A stretch of 64,000 nucleotides of DNA from Aquabacterium sp. (GCA_023150345.1 JAKLLB010000002.1:84585-148584); one strand, 5' to 3'; counted from the first letter of the stretch, positions 49,792 to 59,106 are shown. Notes: generated by a model not told the origin, from the sequence alone. A program made the numbers and translations.

Positions 49792-49827
49792 ATTTAATGG
49801 GGCCATATCAAAACTGCGCTTCGGCGC

Positions 49828-50505
49828 TCATCCTGGTGACTTCCTGGGTCGGCCGCGGCGCCGCGGCGCGGCAGGCCGTCCGGTTTGCTCAGCCAGCCGA
49901 GCAACAAATTCGGGCGACCCCAACGCCCAATTCGATCGCGAGGCGCGGCTGATCTGGTTCATCCGGTGCTCGGGCAGCCCCGCCTCCAGCAACTGCGCGT
50001 ACCTCAGCTCGCGGTCGAACGGCGTGTTGCCCAAAGCCCAGTACTCCCGCGGCGGAGTCAGCCACGACACGCGTGCCTGGCCCAGGTGGTGCGGGGCGCT
50101 GCTGTGCGCCACATCGCCCGGCTCGCGGCTGCCGCAAAGGTCGACGAATACCAGCGTGTCCAACACATCGCCACCGGGCTCCAGAATCGCGGCGCCATAG
50201 CGCCCGTTCCACGGACTGCCGGCATGGCCAGCACGGCGGTTGCGCGTGGCCACCCATCGTCGCCCCAGGTCCTGCACCACGCGAGCCAGACCGGTGGCGA
50301 TGCTGGGTGTCACGAGCAGCAGGACGTGTGACGCGCAGAGCGCGTAGGCGTGCGTCGCCACATGATGCTGCGCGGCGGCCTGGCGCAGCGCGTCCAGCAG
50401 ATGTTGCCGATCGGCGTGGCCGTCGAACAGTTCAGTGTCCGGGCGTGCCTGCAACCACACGAGGTGTGCATGACCGGCAAGCGCGAGCCTGGGCAGTCTG
50501 GCCAT
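49828..50505 (-). CDS. Degenerate RAYT / IS200-like transposase protein, probably domesticated
   Basis: 225 residues with the overall layout of REP-associated tyrosine transposases: the opening MARLPRLALAGHAHLVW; THAYALCASHVLLLVTPS (51-68), where the family has an NHVHLL metal motif; LGRRWVATRNRRAGHAGSPWNGRYGAAI (80-107); and a basic tail RRRGRPRK. In this protein the second His of the HUH pair is Leu (62), and the tyrosines of the YxYIELNP-like motif are absent (118-123 read LVFVDL). It is therefore probably inactive as a transposase. No flanking REP repeats or terminal inverted repeats are seen. Located between dgt and gltB on the same strand. Confidence 0.75.
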   Translation of the reverse strand: MARLPRLALAGHAHLVWLQARPDTELFDGHADRQHLLDALRQAAAQHHVATHAYALCASHVLLLVTPSIATGLARVVQDLGRRWVATRNRRAGHAGSPWNGRYGAAILEPGGDVLDTLVFVDLCGSREPGDVAHSSAPHHLGQARVSWLTPPREYWALGNTPFDRELRYAQLLEAGLPEHRMNQISRASRSNWALGSPEFVARLAEQTGRPAAPRRRGRPRKSPG

Positions 50506-50552
50506 GAGGGGCTGTTCGCGCTGGTCCTGCCGCTGTGGAAGGGCTGTCGGCG

Positions 50553-51776
50553 TCAGGTCACGGCGGGGGTCGGTGCGCCAAACGGCTCGCGGCCTGTGAG
50601 CCGCCGATACTCACGCGTTGCATAGCGATCGGTCATGCCGGCGATGTAGTCGGCAATGGCCCGATGCCGGTTGTCTCGTGCGGCGTAGTCGGCGGGCATC
50701 TGCTTCGGATCACCCAAGTAGGCGGCAAACAGTTGTCGCACCACTTCACGCGCAGCGTCGGTGGTCTCGACCACCTGGGGGTGCCGGTAGAGCTCGCGCA
50801 TCAGGACGCGCTTGAGCGCGGCAACCTCGCCTGCCAGTTGGTCGCTGAAGCCCACAGCGGCCGGCAGTTGCCGTGCGGCATCGGCACTCGTCGGCGCCAG
50901 CTCCTCCAATCTCGTCGCAGTGCTGTCGATCACGTCGTGGACCTGCTCGGCGAGCATGCGCCGGAGCACCTCGAACAGCAGGCGCCGCGCAGCCAGTCCG
51001 GGGTGATCATGGAGCACCGCAGCGTGATGGCGCCGGACCACCGACACGTCGATCAGTGAGTCCATCGACAGCAGGCCCGAACGCACGCCGTCGTCGATGT
51101 CATGGGCGTTGTAGGCCATCTCGTCGGCCACGTTGGCGAGCTGGGCTTCGAGGCTCGGACGCGTACCGTCCAGGAACCGCGCCGCCGGACCGTCAGGTTC
51201 GCGCAGCGTCAGGCCATGGGCGTCGGCTCGGCTGCAGTGCTTCAGAATGCCCTCGCGGCTTTCGAAGGACAGGTTCAGACCATCGAACCCCGGGTAGCGC
51301 TGCTCGAGCTCGTCCACCACCCGCAAGCTCTGCAAGTTGTGCTCGAACCCGCCATGAGCCCGCATGCAGGCGTTCAGGGCGTCCTGACCAGCGTGTCCGA
51401 AGGGTGTATGGCCGAGGTCGTGGGCCAGCGCGATCGCCTCGACCAAGTCCTCGTGCAGGCCCAGGCCGCGCGCGATCGATCGGGCCAGTTGGGCCACCTC
51501 CAGCGTGTGCGTCAGCCTTGTGCGGAAGAGGTCACCCTCGTGGTTGACGAACACCTGCGTCTTGTAGACCAGCCGTCGAAATGCAGTGCTGTGAACGATG
51601 CGGTCACGGTCGCGTTGAAACTCGTCGCGACCGCGTGGTCGCGGCTCGGGGTGGCGGCGGCCGCGGCTGCGTTCGGGGTTGCTTGCATAGCTGGCCAACG
51701 CCCTGGAAGCAGGCCAGTTCCCGGTAGTGAATACCGAGGTGCCCTGGTCGGCGTTGCCTCCGGCGCGACAAACCAT
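50553..51776 (-). CDS. dgt: dGTPase-like HD hydrolase
   Basis: 407 residues from ATG 51776 (MVCRAGGNADQG); an earlier ATG at 51842 would overlap aroB by 46 bases and lacks homology. HD domain: FRTRLTHTLEVAQLARSIARGLGLHEDLVEAIALAHDLGHTPFGHAGQDALN (about 86-137), with the conserved H...HD...D. The usual RDRIVHSTAFRRLVYKTQVF precedes it. The family hydrolyses dNTPs to nucleoside and triphosphate. It follows aroB by 20 bp, as in other betaproteobacteria. Confidence 0.93.
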   Translation of the reverse strand: MVCRAGGNADQGTSVFTTGNWPASRALASYASNPERSRGRRHPEPRPRGRDEFQRDRDRIVHSTAFRRLVYKTQVFVNHEGDLFRTRLTHTLEVAQLARSIARGLGLHEDLVEAIALAHDLGHTPFGHAGQDALNACMRAHGGFEHNLQSLRVVDELEQRYPGFDGLNLSFESREGILKHCSRADAHGLTLREPDGPAARFLDGTRPSLEAQLANVADEMAYNAHDIDDGVRSGLLSMDSLIDVSVVRRHHAAVLHDHPGLAARRLLFEVLRRMLAEQVHDVIDSTATRLEELAPTSADAARQLPAAVGFSDQLAGEVAALKRVLMRELYRHPQVVETTDAAREVVRQLFAAYLGDPKQMPADYAARDNRHRAIADYIAGMTDRYATREYRRLTGREPFGAPTPAVT

Positions 51777-51796
51777 GATCGCCAGGCGTCCCCCTG

Positions 51797-52939
51797 CTAG
51801 CGCGTCGCCGCGGGCGCCGCATCGCCGGCTGGCTCGGTGCATCGGCTGATGACGTCGAGCACGACATCGTCGGCGACCGGCCGCACGTCGGCATGCCCAC
51901 GGTCGTCGACGAGCACGAAGCGAATCGAGCCAGCCTCGGCCTTCTTGTCATGCTGCATCAGCTCCATCCACTGCGAGGCAGGCATGTGGGGTGCAACAGT
52001 CGGTAGTCCTGCGGCCGACACCATGGCCCGCACGCGCCCCACAAATGCCGCATTGACGAGATCGAGTCGACGGGAGAGCTCTGTCGCCATCACCATTCCG
52101 CACCCCACTGCCTCGCCATGCAACCACGTGCCATAGCCCATTCCAGCTTCAATGGCATGTCCGAAGGTGTGCCCGAAGTTCAGGATGGCGCGCAGACCTC
52201 CTTCGCGTTCATCCGCTGCCACCACCGCAGCCTTGATTTCGCATGATCGTCGTACCGCGTAGCCCAGGGCGTCCATGTCCAGTGAGCGCAGGCGGGCGAC
52301 GCGCGGTTCCAGCCAGTCCATGAAGTCCAGATCGGCGATCGGACCGTACTTGATGACCTCGGCGAGACCGGCAGAGAGTTCTCGCGCCGGCAGCGTTCGC
52401 AACAGGTCGAGGTCGCAGATCACACGTATCGGCTGGTAGAAGGCGCCGATCATGTTCTTGCCCAGGGGGTGATTGATCGCGGTCTTGCCGCCAACCGATG
52501 AGTCGACCTGCGCCAGCAAGGTGGTGGGCACCTGCACGAACGGGATGCCGCGCATGTAGCACGCCGCGGCGAACCCGGTCATGTCGCCGACGACACCACC
52601 ACCCAGCGCGTAAAGCACGGTCTTGCGATCACTGACGGTTGCCAGCAATCGGTCGAAGATGAGGTTGAGTGTCTGCCAGTCTTTGTGGGCCTCGCCGTCT
52701 GGCAGCTCCAGGCAGTCCACCCTGCCATGCAAGCCAGCCAGTTGGTCCATCAGCGCGCGGGCATGCAAGGGTCCCACTGCGTCGTTGGTGACAACCAGCG
52801 CGCGCGCGGATCGCGGCAGCCCCGCCCAGGTGCGGGCGTCGCCGAGCAGGCCCTTGCCTATCAGTATGTCGTAGCCGCGATCGCCGAGTTCTATGGTGAT
52901 TCGCGACAAGTGGTCGGTCGAGGCGGGCTGCATGGACAT
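51797..52939 (-). CDS. aroB: 3-Dehydroquinate synthase AroB
   Basis: 380 residues. NAD-binding [21 protein letters not shown] (about 111-131), [34 protein letters not shown] (about 137-170), zinc ligands in GLAEVIKYG and in [33 protein letters not shown] (about 255-287). It converts DAHP to 3-dehydroquinate, second step of the shikimate pathway. Two Met codons at 1 and 3 could both start. It follows aroK by 90 bp. Confidence 0.97.
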   Translation of the reverse strand: MSMQPASTDHLSRITIELGDRGYDILIGKGLLGDARTWAGLPRSARALVVTNDAVGPLHARALMDQLAGLHGRVDCLELPDGEAHKDWQTLNLIFDRLLATVSDRKTVLYALGGGVVGDMTGFAAACYMRGIPFVQVPTTLLAQVDSSVGGKTAINHPLGKNMIGAFYQPIRVICDLDLLRTLPARELSAGLAEVIKYGPIADLDFMDWLEPRVARLRSLDMDALGYAVRRSCEIKAAVVAADEREGGLRAILNFGHTFGHAIEAGMGYGTWLHGEAVGCGMVMATELSRRLDLVNAAFVGRVRAMVSAAGLPTVAPHMPASQWMELMQHDKKAEAGSIRFVLVDDRGHADVRPVADDVVLDVISRCTEPAGDAAPAATR

Positions 52940-53029
52940 GCCCGAAGTGTAGGCGGCTGGGCGCCGGATTCACCCCCACCCGCGGACACCGACTCCCTCC
53001 ACGGGAGGGCAATCGCGCAGCAGTCGTGC

Positions 53030-53632
53030 TCAGCTGTCCGATGAGCGAGGAGCGGGCTCGCGCCCCACGGTCGCAGGCACCAGCGCGGGGTCGATGAGCC
53101 CAGCCAGCTCGAGTTGCATGAGCACCATGTTGACCAGCGCGTGGACCGTCGGGCGTCCGATGTCGATCACATAGCGCGCGGTCATCCGGTACAGCGGATC
53201 GCGCTCGCGGAACAGCTCACGCAGCCGGCGCAGGGGGTCGTCGACCTGCAGCAAGGGCCGCTGGGTGTCGTGGCGCAAGCGCCTGAAGAGTTCCTCGGGA
53301 CTGGTGCGAAGGTAGATCACCCACGTGCGAGACGCCAGGGCGCGCCGGTTGTTGTCGCGCAGGACGGCGCCCCCGCCCGTGGCAAGGACGAGCCCGCGGC
53401 GTCGCGTCAACTGCTCGATCGCGTCTTCCTCGAGGTCGCGGAACACGGCCTCACCGCGCGATTCGAAAAAGGCGCGGATCGGCATGCCGATCGCGCGCTC
53501 GATCTCAGCGTCGCTGTCGGCGTATGCCCAGCCCAATTGGCGCGCGAGGTGCTTCCCTACGGTGGACTTGCCGCAGCCGGGCATGCCCACCAGGGAAATG
53601 CTGGCCGCCTTGCTCAGTTCGGGTTGGTGCAC
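53030..53632 (-). CDS. aroK: Shikimate kinase AroK
   Basis: About 200 residues. P-loop ISLVGMPGCGKSTVGKHLARQLG, shikimate-binding DSDAEIERAIGMPIRAFFESRGEAVFRDLE (Asp of DSD and Arg), LATGGGAVLRDNNR (GGG motif), and lid/adenine parts RHDTQRPLLQVDDPL and RDPLYRMTARYVIDI. Start chosen as the GTG at 53632 because the beta strand preceding the P-loop (SISLVG) is required and no ATG precedes it closely; the ATG at 53584 would cut the P-loop strand. The start lies inside the 3' end of the Ig-repeat gene (19-base overlap). C-terminal 30 residues extend past usual AroK. Confidence 0.93.
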   Translation of the reverse strand: MHQPELSKAASISLVGMPGCGKSTVGKHLARQLGWAYADSDAEIERAIGMPIRAFFESRGEAVFRDLEEDAIEQLTRRRGLVLATGGGAVLRDNNRRALASRTWVIYLRTSPEELFRRLRHDTQRPLLQVDDPLRRLRELFRERDPLYRMTARYVIDIGRPTVHALVNMVLMQLELAGLIDPALVPATVGREPAPRSSDS

Positions 53633-55656
53633 AGCACTGGAGCCGTGCGTGTGGTGTAACTGCCTTCGGGCGGCGAGACCTTGGGACTCTCCAGCACTCC
53701 GTATGGACTGGTGCGGAATGGTGGTGTCAAGTCCAGTCGGTTGACCGCGGTCGCGGGGACAGGGAGGACGCCGACGAAGTTGGCACGACCTTCGGTACCC
53801 GCCACGCCTGACGCTGAGACCACGAGGTTGAATACATCCCATGAACCGAGGTTCTGTGGGTACTCGATCCGCAGGACCACGCTGCCACTGGTGCTGGTCT
53901 TGGTGGACCCTTCGAACGACAGGGCCACATCGGCCTTCCGCGGCTCTAGCGCTGGGCGGCCGGTCGTCAAGTTGGCGCTGTCGTTGACGTCTTCCTTCCA
54001 GCCGTTGGTGTACTCCTCGGCCACGCCGTTTCGGTTCAGGTCCTCGTTGTCGCAGGTCGCGGTGACGATCTGCTCCCAGCGTTCGAGTCCGGGAACCCAC
54101 ACACCCTTCCAATACGACAGGAGGTCCAGAGACGCGCGAACCTCGACGTCGGCAACGGCATTGCCTGACGAGTCAACGACTTGAACCACATAACGGTTCA
54201 CGTACTTGACGCCCGTGGAATCATCGGCAATCAGGTTGTTGGTACCGATGCTCACCGAAAGCGCGTCGGCGGCAACCGTCAGTGTGGTGAACGTCGAGTT
54301 CGGGCAGGAACCCGCCGCAAAGTCACCGTAGTCCCAGCAGGCGCGTATCGTCACACCGTCGGTCGGGCTGAACCGTGAACCCGGGATGTAGGACGTCGTC
54401 GCCACGCCATTGGCATCGCTGTAGAGCATCGTGGTGCCGGCAGTGAAGGTGCCCCCGATCGACTGCGGGTCACCACCCAGGTCGAACCGCACCCGGATGT
54501 TCTTGACCGGCGCGTTCTGCTCGCTGAGGAAGAGCGCGCGGATGCTGGCCTGGTTGCTCGTCGAGCCACCCAGGTTGACTGGCACCACGCTGGGGTTGGC
54601 CGAGACCGATGCGGATTGGATCTTGATCGTGACCGGCGGGATCTCGCCCTGGCCGGCCAGCACCAGCACGTTGGACTGCGCCTGAACGCCAAGCGCTGCC
54701 GCCCGGATGATGATCTCGCCGGGATTGGCTGGCGCGGTATAGGTGTACTCGAAGTCGCCGTTGACGTCGGAGACACCCGTTGTCTGGGTCCCGTTCGCGC
54801 CGGTGATGACGATGGACTTGTTCGGCACAGGATTGCCGTTGACGTCGGCTAGCCTGTACTGGATCTTGCCGATCTGACCCGGGTTGAGCGCCGACGGCAG
54901 GAGCGTGGTCTTGATCTGGGACCCGATGATCTGGAACTGCTCCTTCTTGAACAGGGCGCCGCTGGTTGCGGTGACCGTGATCAACCGATTGGTCTTGTCG
55001 TCGCCGATGCCGACAGCCGCGGTGATCTTGCCGTCGGCATCCGTGACGGTGCCGTTCACCTTGGCCGTAGCGCCGTTGTCGACTGCGAAGATGACGGGTA
55101 TGTTGGGTACCGCATTTCGGTTCGCATCTACAGCAGTCAAGGTCGCAGTGATGGTCTGGGTACCCGAATTGGGCAGGCTGAGCGCAGACAGCGTCAGCAC
55201 CATGTCCGCAGCGGTGGGTACCGGGCTGCCTGCATCGACCACTGTGAGTTCGGCCGTCTTCTTGATCGACCCTGAGGACGCCGTCACGATAATCTTGCGC
55301 TGCGTCTTGTCAGACCCGATGCCGATGCTGCCAACGACCTTGCCGTCCGGCCCGGTCTTGCCGCCGATTTCACCGGCCACCACGACGGTCGCACCGGAGT
55401 CGACCGAAATCGTGACCTGTACGCCTTCAAGCGCATTGCGGTTGGCGTCGACGGCGGTCACGGTGGCTTCCACCGTATCGCTGCCGGAGTTCTTGATGGT
55501 GGTCGAGGACAGCACCAGTGTCAGATCGGAAGGCGTGGGTGCCGGCGTGGTCCCCATGATCGGGCTGCCAGCACTTCCACCACCACCCCCGCAGCCGGCG
55601 ACCACCGCGGTCAGCAGGCCGGCGATCCAGGTTCGCCAGGACATCATGCTCTTCAC
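53614..55656 (-). CDS. Ig-like repeat lipoprotein (Big_1/invasin type)
   Basis: 680 residues. Signal peptide with lipobox VVAGC (Cys22), then a Gly-rich linker. Domain 1 (about 44-140) and domain 2 (about 151-244) are clear tandem repeats: both contain TAVDANRNA, DSGAT/DNGAT, an xGxIGIGxDKT/VGIGDDKT loop and IxVTAxSG. A third bacterial Ig domain (248-335) and a fourth (341-465) follow, then a larger Cys-containing region (466-620) with CDNEDLNRNG, a Ca-loop-like Asn/Asp segment. Probably displayed at the cell surface. It sits between pilQ and aroK on the pil-aro strand; function unknown, possibly pilus-related. Confidence 0.8.
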   Translation of the reverse strand: MKSMMSWRTWIAGLLTAVVAGCGGGGGSAGSPIMGTTPAPTPSDLTLVLSSTTIKNSGSDTVEATVTAVDANRNALEGVQVTISVDSGATVVVAGEIGGKTGPDGKVVGSIGIGSDKTQRKIIVTASSGSIKKTAELTVVDAGSPVPTAADMVLTLSALSLPNSGTQTITATLTAVDANRNAVPNIPVIFAVDNGATAKVNGTVTDADGKITAAVGIGDDKTNRLITVTATSGALFKKEQFQIIGSQIKTTLLPSALNPGQIGKIQYRLADVNGNPVPNKSIVITGANGTQTTGVSDVNGDFEYTYTAPANPGEIIIRAAALGVQAQSNVLVLAGQGEIPPVTIKIQSASVSANPSVVPVNLGGSTSNQASIRALFLSEQNAPVKNIRVRFDLGGDPQSIGGTFTAGTTMLYSDANGVATTSYIPGSRFSPTDGVTIRACWDYGDFAAGSCPNSTFTTLTVAADALSVSIGTNNLIADDSTGVKYVNRYVVQVVDSSGNAVADVEVRASLDLLSYWKGVWVPGLERWEQIVTATCDNEDLNRNGVAEEYTNGWKEDVNDSANLTTGRPALEPRKADVALSFEGSTKTSTSGSVVLRIEYPQNLGSWDVFNLVVSASGVAGTEGRANFVGVLPVPATAVNRLDLTPPFRTSPYGVLESPKVSPPEGSYTTRTAPVLCTNPN

Positions 55657-55687
55657 TCCTTGAGATTCCAGGGTCAGCGTCGGCAGC

Positions 55688-57865
55688 CTAGCGGGCCGTC
55701 GGACGCTCGGTCACGATCTTCGGGGTGATGAAGATCAGCAGTTCCGTCTTGTTGGCCACGCGAGCGGTGTTGCGGAACAAGGCGCCGACGAACGGCACAT
55801 CACCCAGCAGTGGCACCTTGTTGACTTCATTGCGCTCGACCTGAGTGAAGATGCCACCGATGACCACCGTTCCGCCGTTCTCGACCAATACCTGCGTCCG
55901 CGCATGCTTGGTGTCGATCGCGAAGCCCATTGACGTCGACCGACCGACACTGTCCTTGTTGACGTCGAGGTCGAGGATGACGGCGCCCTCTGGCGTGATC
56001 TGGGGCGTCACTTCCAATCGGAGGTTGGCCTTGCGCCAGGCGATGGCCGTCGCGCCGCTGGATGTGGCCACCGGATAGGGCAGTTCCTCGCCCTGCTCGA
56101 TGACGGCCTTCACCTGGTCCGCCGTGATGACGCGTGGGCTGGAGACGATTTTTCCCTTGCCATCGGCCTCCAACGCCGACAGCTCCAGGTTCAGGAACCG
56201 ATTGGCCGTGGGGCTGAAAAGGGACAAGGCAAATGACGCGGCAGACTGCGTCGAGAAATTGCCCGAGTTGGCCGGCAGATTGATCATCTGCGTGTCGGTG
56301 TACTTGAAGTCGTCGGTCTTCAGCTGCAGGGTCTGCCCACCGGCAGCGTTGTAGTTGCCGCCGACCGTGATGTAGTTGTTGCCGCCCACGTTGTAGCCGG
56401 GCACGCCGCCCAACAAACCCCGGAAGTCGGACGCGCCGAGCTTGACGCCCAACGCACGCCCGAACTTGTCGTCGGCCTCGACCAGTCGCGCCTCGATCAA
56501 GACCTGGCGCACCGGTATGTCGATCTTCGCGATGAGCGCGGTGATCTCCTCGAGCTTGGACGGGATGTCGGTCACGAACAGCTGGTTGGTGCGCGACTCG
56601 AACATCACACTCCCGCGGGCGGTGAGCACGCGCGTTGCCGAGCTCGACGCAGAGCCGCCACTACTGGACGTTGTTGCGGTGCCTGCCAAGCCCTTGGCGA
56701 CTTCCTCGGCCTTCGTGTAGTTCAACTGGAACGCCTGCGTGCGCACCGGCTCGAGTTCGGCCACCTTCTTCTTCGCCTCGAGTTCCACCTGCTCCTTGGC
56801 GGCGAGTTCGTCCTTGGGCGCAATCCACAGCACATTGCCGCTCTTGCGCACGCCAAGGCCCTTGGCCTGCATGATGATGTCGAGTGCCTGATCCCAGGGC
56901 ACGTCCTTCAGCCGCAGCGTGACGTTGCCTGTCACTGTGTCGCTGGTGACGACGTTGAAGTTGGTGAAGTCGGCGATCACCTGCAAGAGCGCGCGCACCT
57001 CGATGTTCTGGAAGTTGAGCGAGAGCTTCTCGCCACTGAACCCAGGGCCTTGGGTCAACTTGTGCGGGTCGACCTTCATCGGCCGCACTTCCAACACGAA
57101 CTGGTTGTCGCTCTGGTAGGCGCTGTGCTCCCACGCACCACGCGGCTCCACGACCAGGCGCACCCGCTCACCGGCCTGGAAGGCCGACACGCTCTGCACC
57201 GGCGTGCCGAAGTCAGTGACATCCAGGCGCTTGCGCAGGTTTTCCGGCAGTGACGACCGCAAGAACTCGACCACGAGGTTCTGGCCTTGCTGGCGGATGT
57301 CCACACCGACCTGCGTGTTGGCCAGCGACACCAGCACACGGCCGGAGCCATCCGGACCACGACGGAAGTCGATGTCGCGAAGCGGCAACTGCTGCTGGTT
57401 CTGGCTGGCCGCGAAGTGCACAGGTTCGCCGGAGGTTGACGCCGTCATGGGCGCGGCGGTCGACTCGACCGTCAGGACCAGCGCGTTTCCCTGCAATTCG
57501 GCGCGGTAGCTCGACGGCTGTCGCAGGTTCAAGACCAACCGAGTGCGCTCGCCGGCCTGCGCCACGCTGGCCGAGCGGAGGTTGCCCTGGTTGATCTCGA
57601 TACTCGACTTGCCCAGCGCATTGCCGATGCCGGGCAGGTCGATGGCAATGCGGGGAGGGGTCTGCACCGCGAATCCGTTGGGGACGGCCGCGAGCGGCTC
57701 CTTCAACTCGATCCGCACGACCTCGGCGCCCGCCTGTTGCGTGGCCGTGATCGACTGAATCGCGTTCTGCGCCCACGCTGCCATCGGCGTGAACACTGCC
57801 AGCGCAAGGGCGGCAAGTCCGGCGCGCCACTTCACCATGTTGCGGTTCTCCTGCTTCTGATTCAT
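55688..57865 (-). CDS. pilQ: Type IV pilus secretin PilQ
   Basis: 725 residues from ATG 57865 (MNQKQENRNMVK), overlapping the pilP stop. Signal peptide ends AAWA. Two AMIN domains at the N terminus (RIELKEPLAAVPNGFAVQ and VDIRQQGQNLVVEFL regions). STN/secretin N domains with LSLNFQNIEVRALLQVIADFTNFNVVTSDTVTGNVTLRLKDVPWDQALD. The C-terminal secretin domain has VPLLGDVPFVGALFRNT and ELLIFITPKIV. It forms the outer-membrane channel of the pilus. Confidence 0.97.
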   Translation of the reverse strand: MNQKQENRNMVKWRAGLAALALAVFTPMAAWAQNAIQSITATQQAGAEVVRIELKEPLAAVPNGFAVQTPPRIAIDLPGIGNALGKSSIEINQGNLRSASVAQAGERTRLVLNLRQPSSYRAELQGNALVLTVESTAAPMTASTSGEPVHFAASQNQQQLPLRDIDFRRGPDGSGRVLVSLANTQVGVDIRQQGQNLVVEFLRSSLPENLRKRLDVTDFGTPVQSVSAFQAGERVRLVVEPRGAWEHSAYQSDNQFVLEVRPMKVDPHKLTQGPGFSGEKLSLNFQNIEVRALLQVIADFTNFNVVTSDTVTGNVTLRLKDVPWDQALDIIMQAKGLGVRKSGNVLWIAPKDELAAKEQVELEAKKKVAELEPVRTQAFQLNYTKAEEVAKGLAGTATTSSSGGSASSSATRVLTARGSVMFESRTNQLFVTDIPSKLEEITALIAKIDIPVRQVLIEARLVEADDKFGRALGVKLGASDFRGLLGGVPGYNVGGNNYITVGGNYNAAGGQTLQLKTDDFKYTDTQMINLPANSGNFSTQSAASFALSLFSPTANRFLNLELSALEADGKGKIVSSPRVITADQVKAVIEQGEELPYPVATSSGATAIAWRKANLRLEVTPQITPEGAVILDLDVNKDSVGRSTSMGFAIDTKHARTQVLVENGGTVVIGGIFTQVERNEVNKVPLLGDVPFVGALFRNTARVANKTELLIFITPKIVTERPTAR

Positions 57866-58392
57866 CGCGCCTTCTCCTGCAACTGGAGCGTGCTGGTGCG
57901 CTCGATCCATTCACCGGCCGCATCCTGGACGATCTCTCGCAAGAGGACCTCCGTTTCGTTGATGCGGGTGATCTTTCCGAAGTTCTGACCCAGGTAGTCG
58001 CCCTGCTTGACCTGGAAGAGCAGGTTGTCGACCTTCAGCAGCGCAAACTGCCTGCCGCCTCGCGTCAGGCTGCCGACCATGGACATGCTGTCCACCGGAT
58101 AGGCCTCGAGCGGTTCCTTGCGGCGGTTCAACTCGGCCGCCAGAAGCGAGTTCGGCTGCCGCGCCTCTTGCTTGATGGCGACGGCCAGCTTCTGGTTGCT
58201 GAATGGCTCCACCGCTTCGGCGCCCTTGTAGGGCGCGGGATCGAACTTCTTGGGCGGCACCAGCGGCTGCACGCTCGGCTTGACGGACTTGCGCTCCTGG
58301 TCCATCCAGACCGAGAGCTCTTCCTGATCAGCCGTGCAGCCGGCGAGAGCGACCGCGGCCAGCGTCAGGGCCCAGAGGGTGTGCGGCTTCAT
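57862..58392 (-). CDS. pilP: Type IV pilus lipoprotein PilP
   Basis: 176 residues. Signal peptide with lipobox ALAGC (Cys19). Unstructured linker, then the PilP homology domain: LEAYPVDSMSMVGSLTRGGRQFALLKVDNLLFQVKQGDYLGQNFGKITRINETEVLLREIV. It links PilNO to PilQ. Overlaps pilO and pilQ by 4 bases each. Confidence 0.97.
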   Translation of the reverse strand: MKPHTLWALTLAAVALAGCTADQEELSVWMDQERKSVKPSVQPLVPPKKFDPAPYKGAEAVEPFSNQKLAVAIKQEARQPNSLLAAELNRRKEPLEAYPVDSMSMVGSLTRGGRQFALLKVDNLLFQVKQGDYLGQNFGKITRINETEVLLREIVQDAAGEWIERTSTLQLQEKAR

Positions 58393-59093
58393 TTCTTGGC
58401 AGCCCCCTTCGCCTTCGCCGCGGCTTCGGCCTTGGCCTTGCGGATCTCGGCGATCTCGTTCACATCCAGATAGCGATAGGTCCGTGCCGTCGCCTCCATG
58501 GCGAGGTTGCCGGACGTGTCTTTCGTCGGCGTCGTGATGTTCAGGTTGTGCAGCGTGACGATGCGCGACAGGTTGGCGACGTCGGCGGTAAACGCACCGA
58601 TGTCGTGATACCGCCCGCTGACCTTGATGGCGATCGGCAACTCGGCATAGAAGTCCTTGAGGTCGATCTGCCCCGGCTTGAACAACTCGAACTGCAGACC
58701 GCGGCCGATTCCGGCCTGGTTGATGTCCGAGAGCAGTGCGTCCATCTCGGCCTTGCCCGGCAGCTGCTTTTCAAGCTGGGTGACGTACTCCTGGACCTGC
58801 TGCTTCTGTTTGCGCAGTTCAGTGAGGTTCACCGCCTGGGCCAGCTTGGCGCGGAAGTCGTCCTTGAGCTTGGGTTCCTTGTTGCGCTCGAGCTCGAGGG
58901 CCTCGGTGGCACCGCTGATGATCACGAACCACATCACGGCAACCACGGCGGCAGCCATGGCCGCCCAGGCCGCGATCTTGGGCAACAGCGGCCACTGGCC
59001 CGGCTCCCGGGTGTTCAGGCCCTTGAACTGCGAGCTGACCTTGCCAAAGGCACTGGCGATGTCGAGGTTGGCGGGTAGTGTGGTGTCTGCCAT
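58389..59093 (-). CDS. pilO: Type IV pilus inner-membrane protein PilO
   Basis: 234 residues. One N-terminal helix (LPKIAAWAAMAAAVVAVMWFVI, about 38-60), a coiled coil (VNLTELRKQKQQVQEYVTQLEKQLP) and a ferredoxin-like periplasmic domain with GIGRGLQFELFKPGQIDLKDFYAELPIAIKVSGRYHDIGAFTADVANLSRIVTLHNL. It dimerises with PilN. C-terminal Ala/Lys-rich tail. 13 bp after pilN. Confidence 0.97.
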   Translation of the reverse strand: MADTTLPANLDIASAFGKVSSQFKGLNTREPGQWPLLPKIAAWAAMAAAVVAVMWFVIISGATEALELERNKEPKLKDDFRAKLAQAVNLTELRKQKQQVQEYVTQLEKQLPGKAEMDALLSDINQAGIGRGLQFELFKPGQIDLKDFYAELPIAIKVSGRYHDIGAFTADVANLSRIVTLHNLNITTPTKDTSGNLAMEATARTYRYLDVNEIAEIRKAKAEAAAKAKGAAKK

Positions 59094-59106
59094 GTCGCTA
59101 CCTCCG

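Noticed and set aside
49828-50505. Active IS200/IS605 insertion sequence
   Set aside because: No second gene, no end hairpins, no target duplication, and the catalytic residues are missing.
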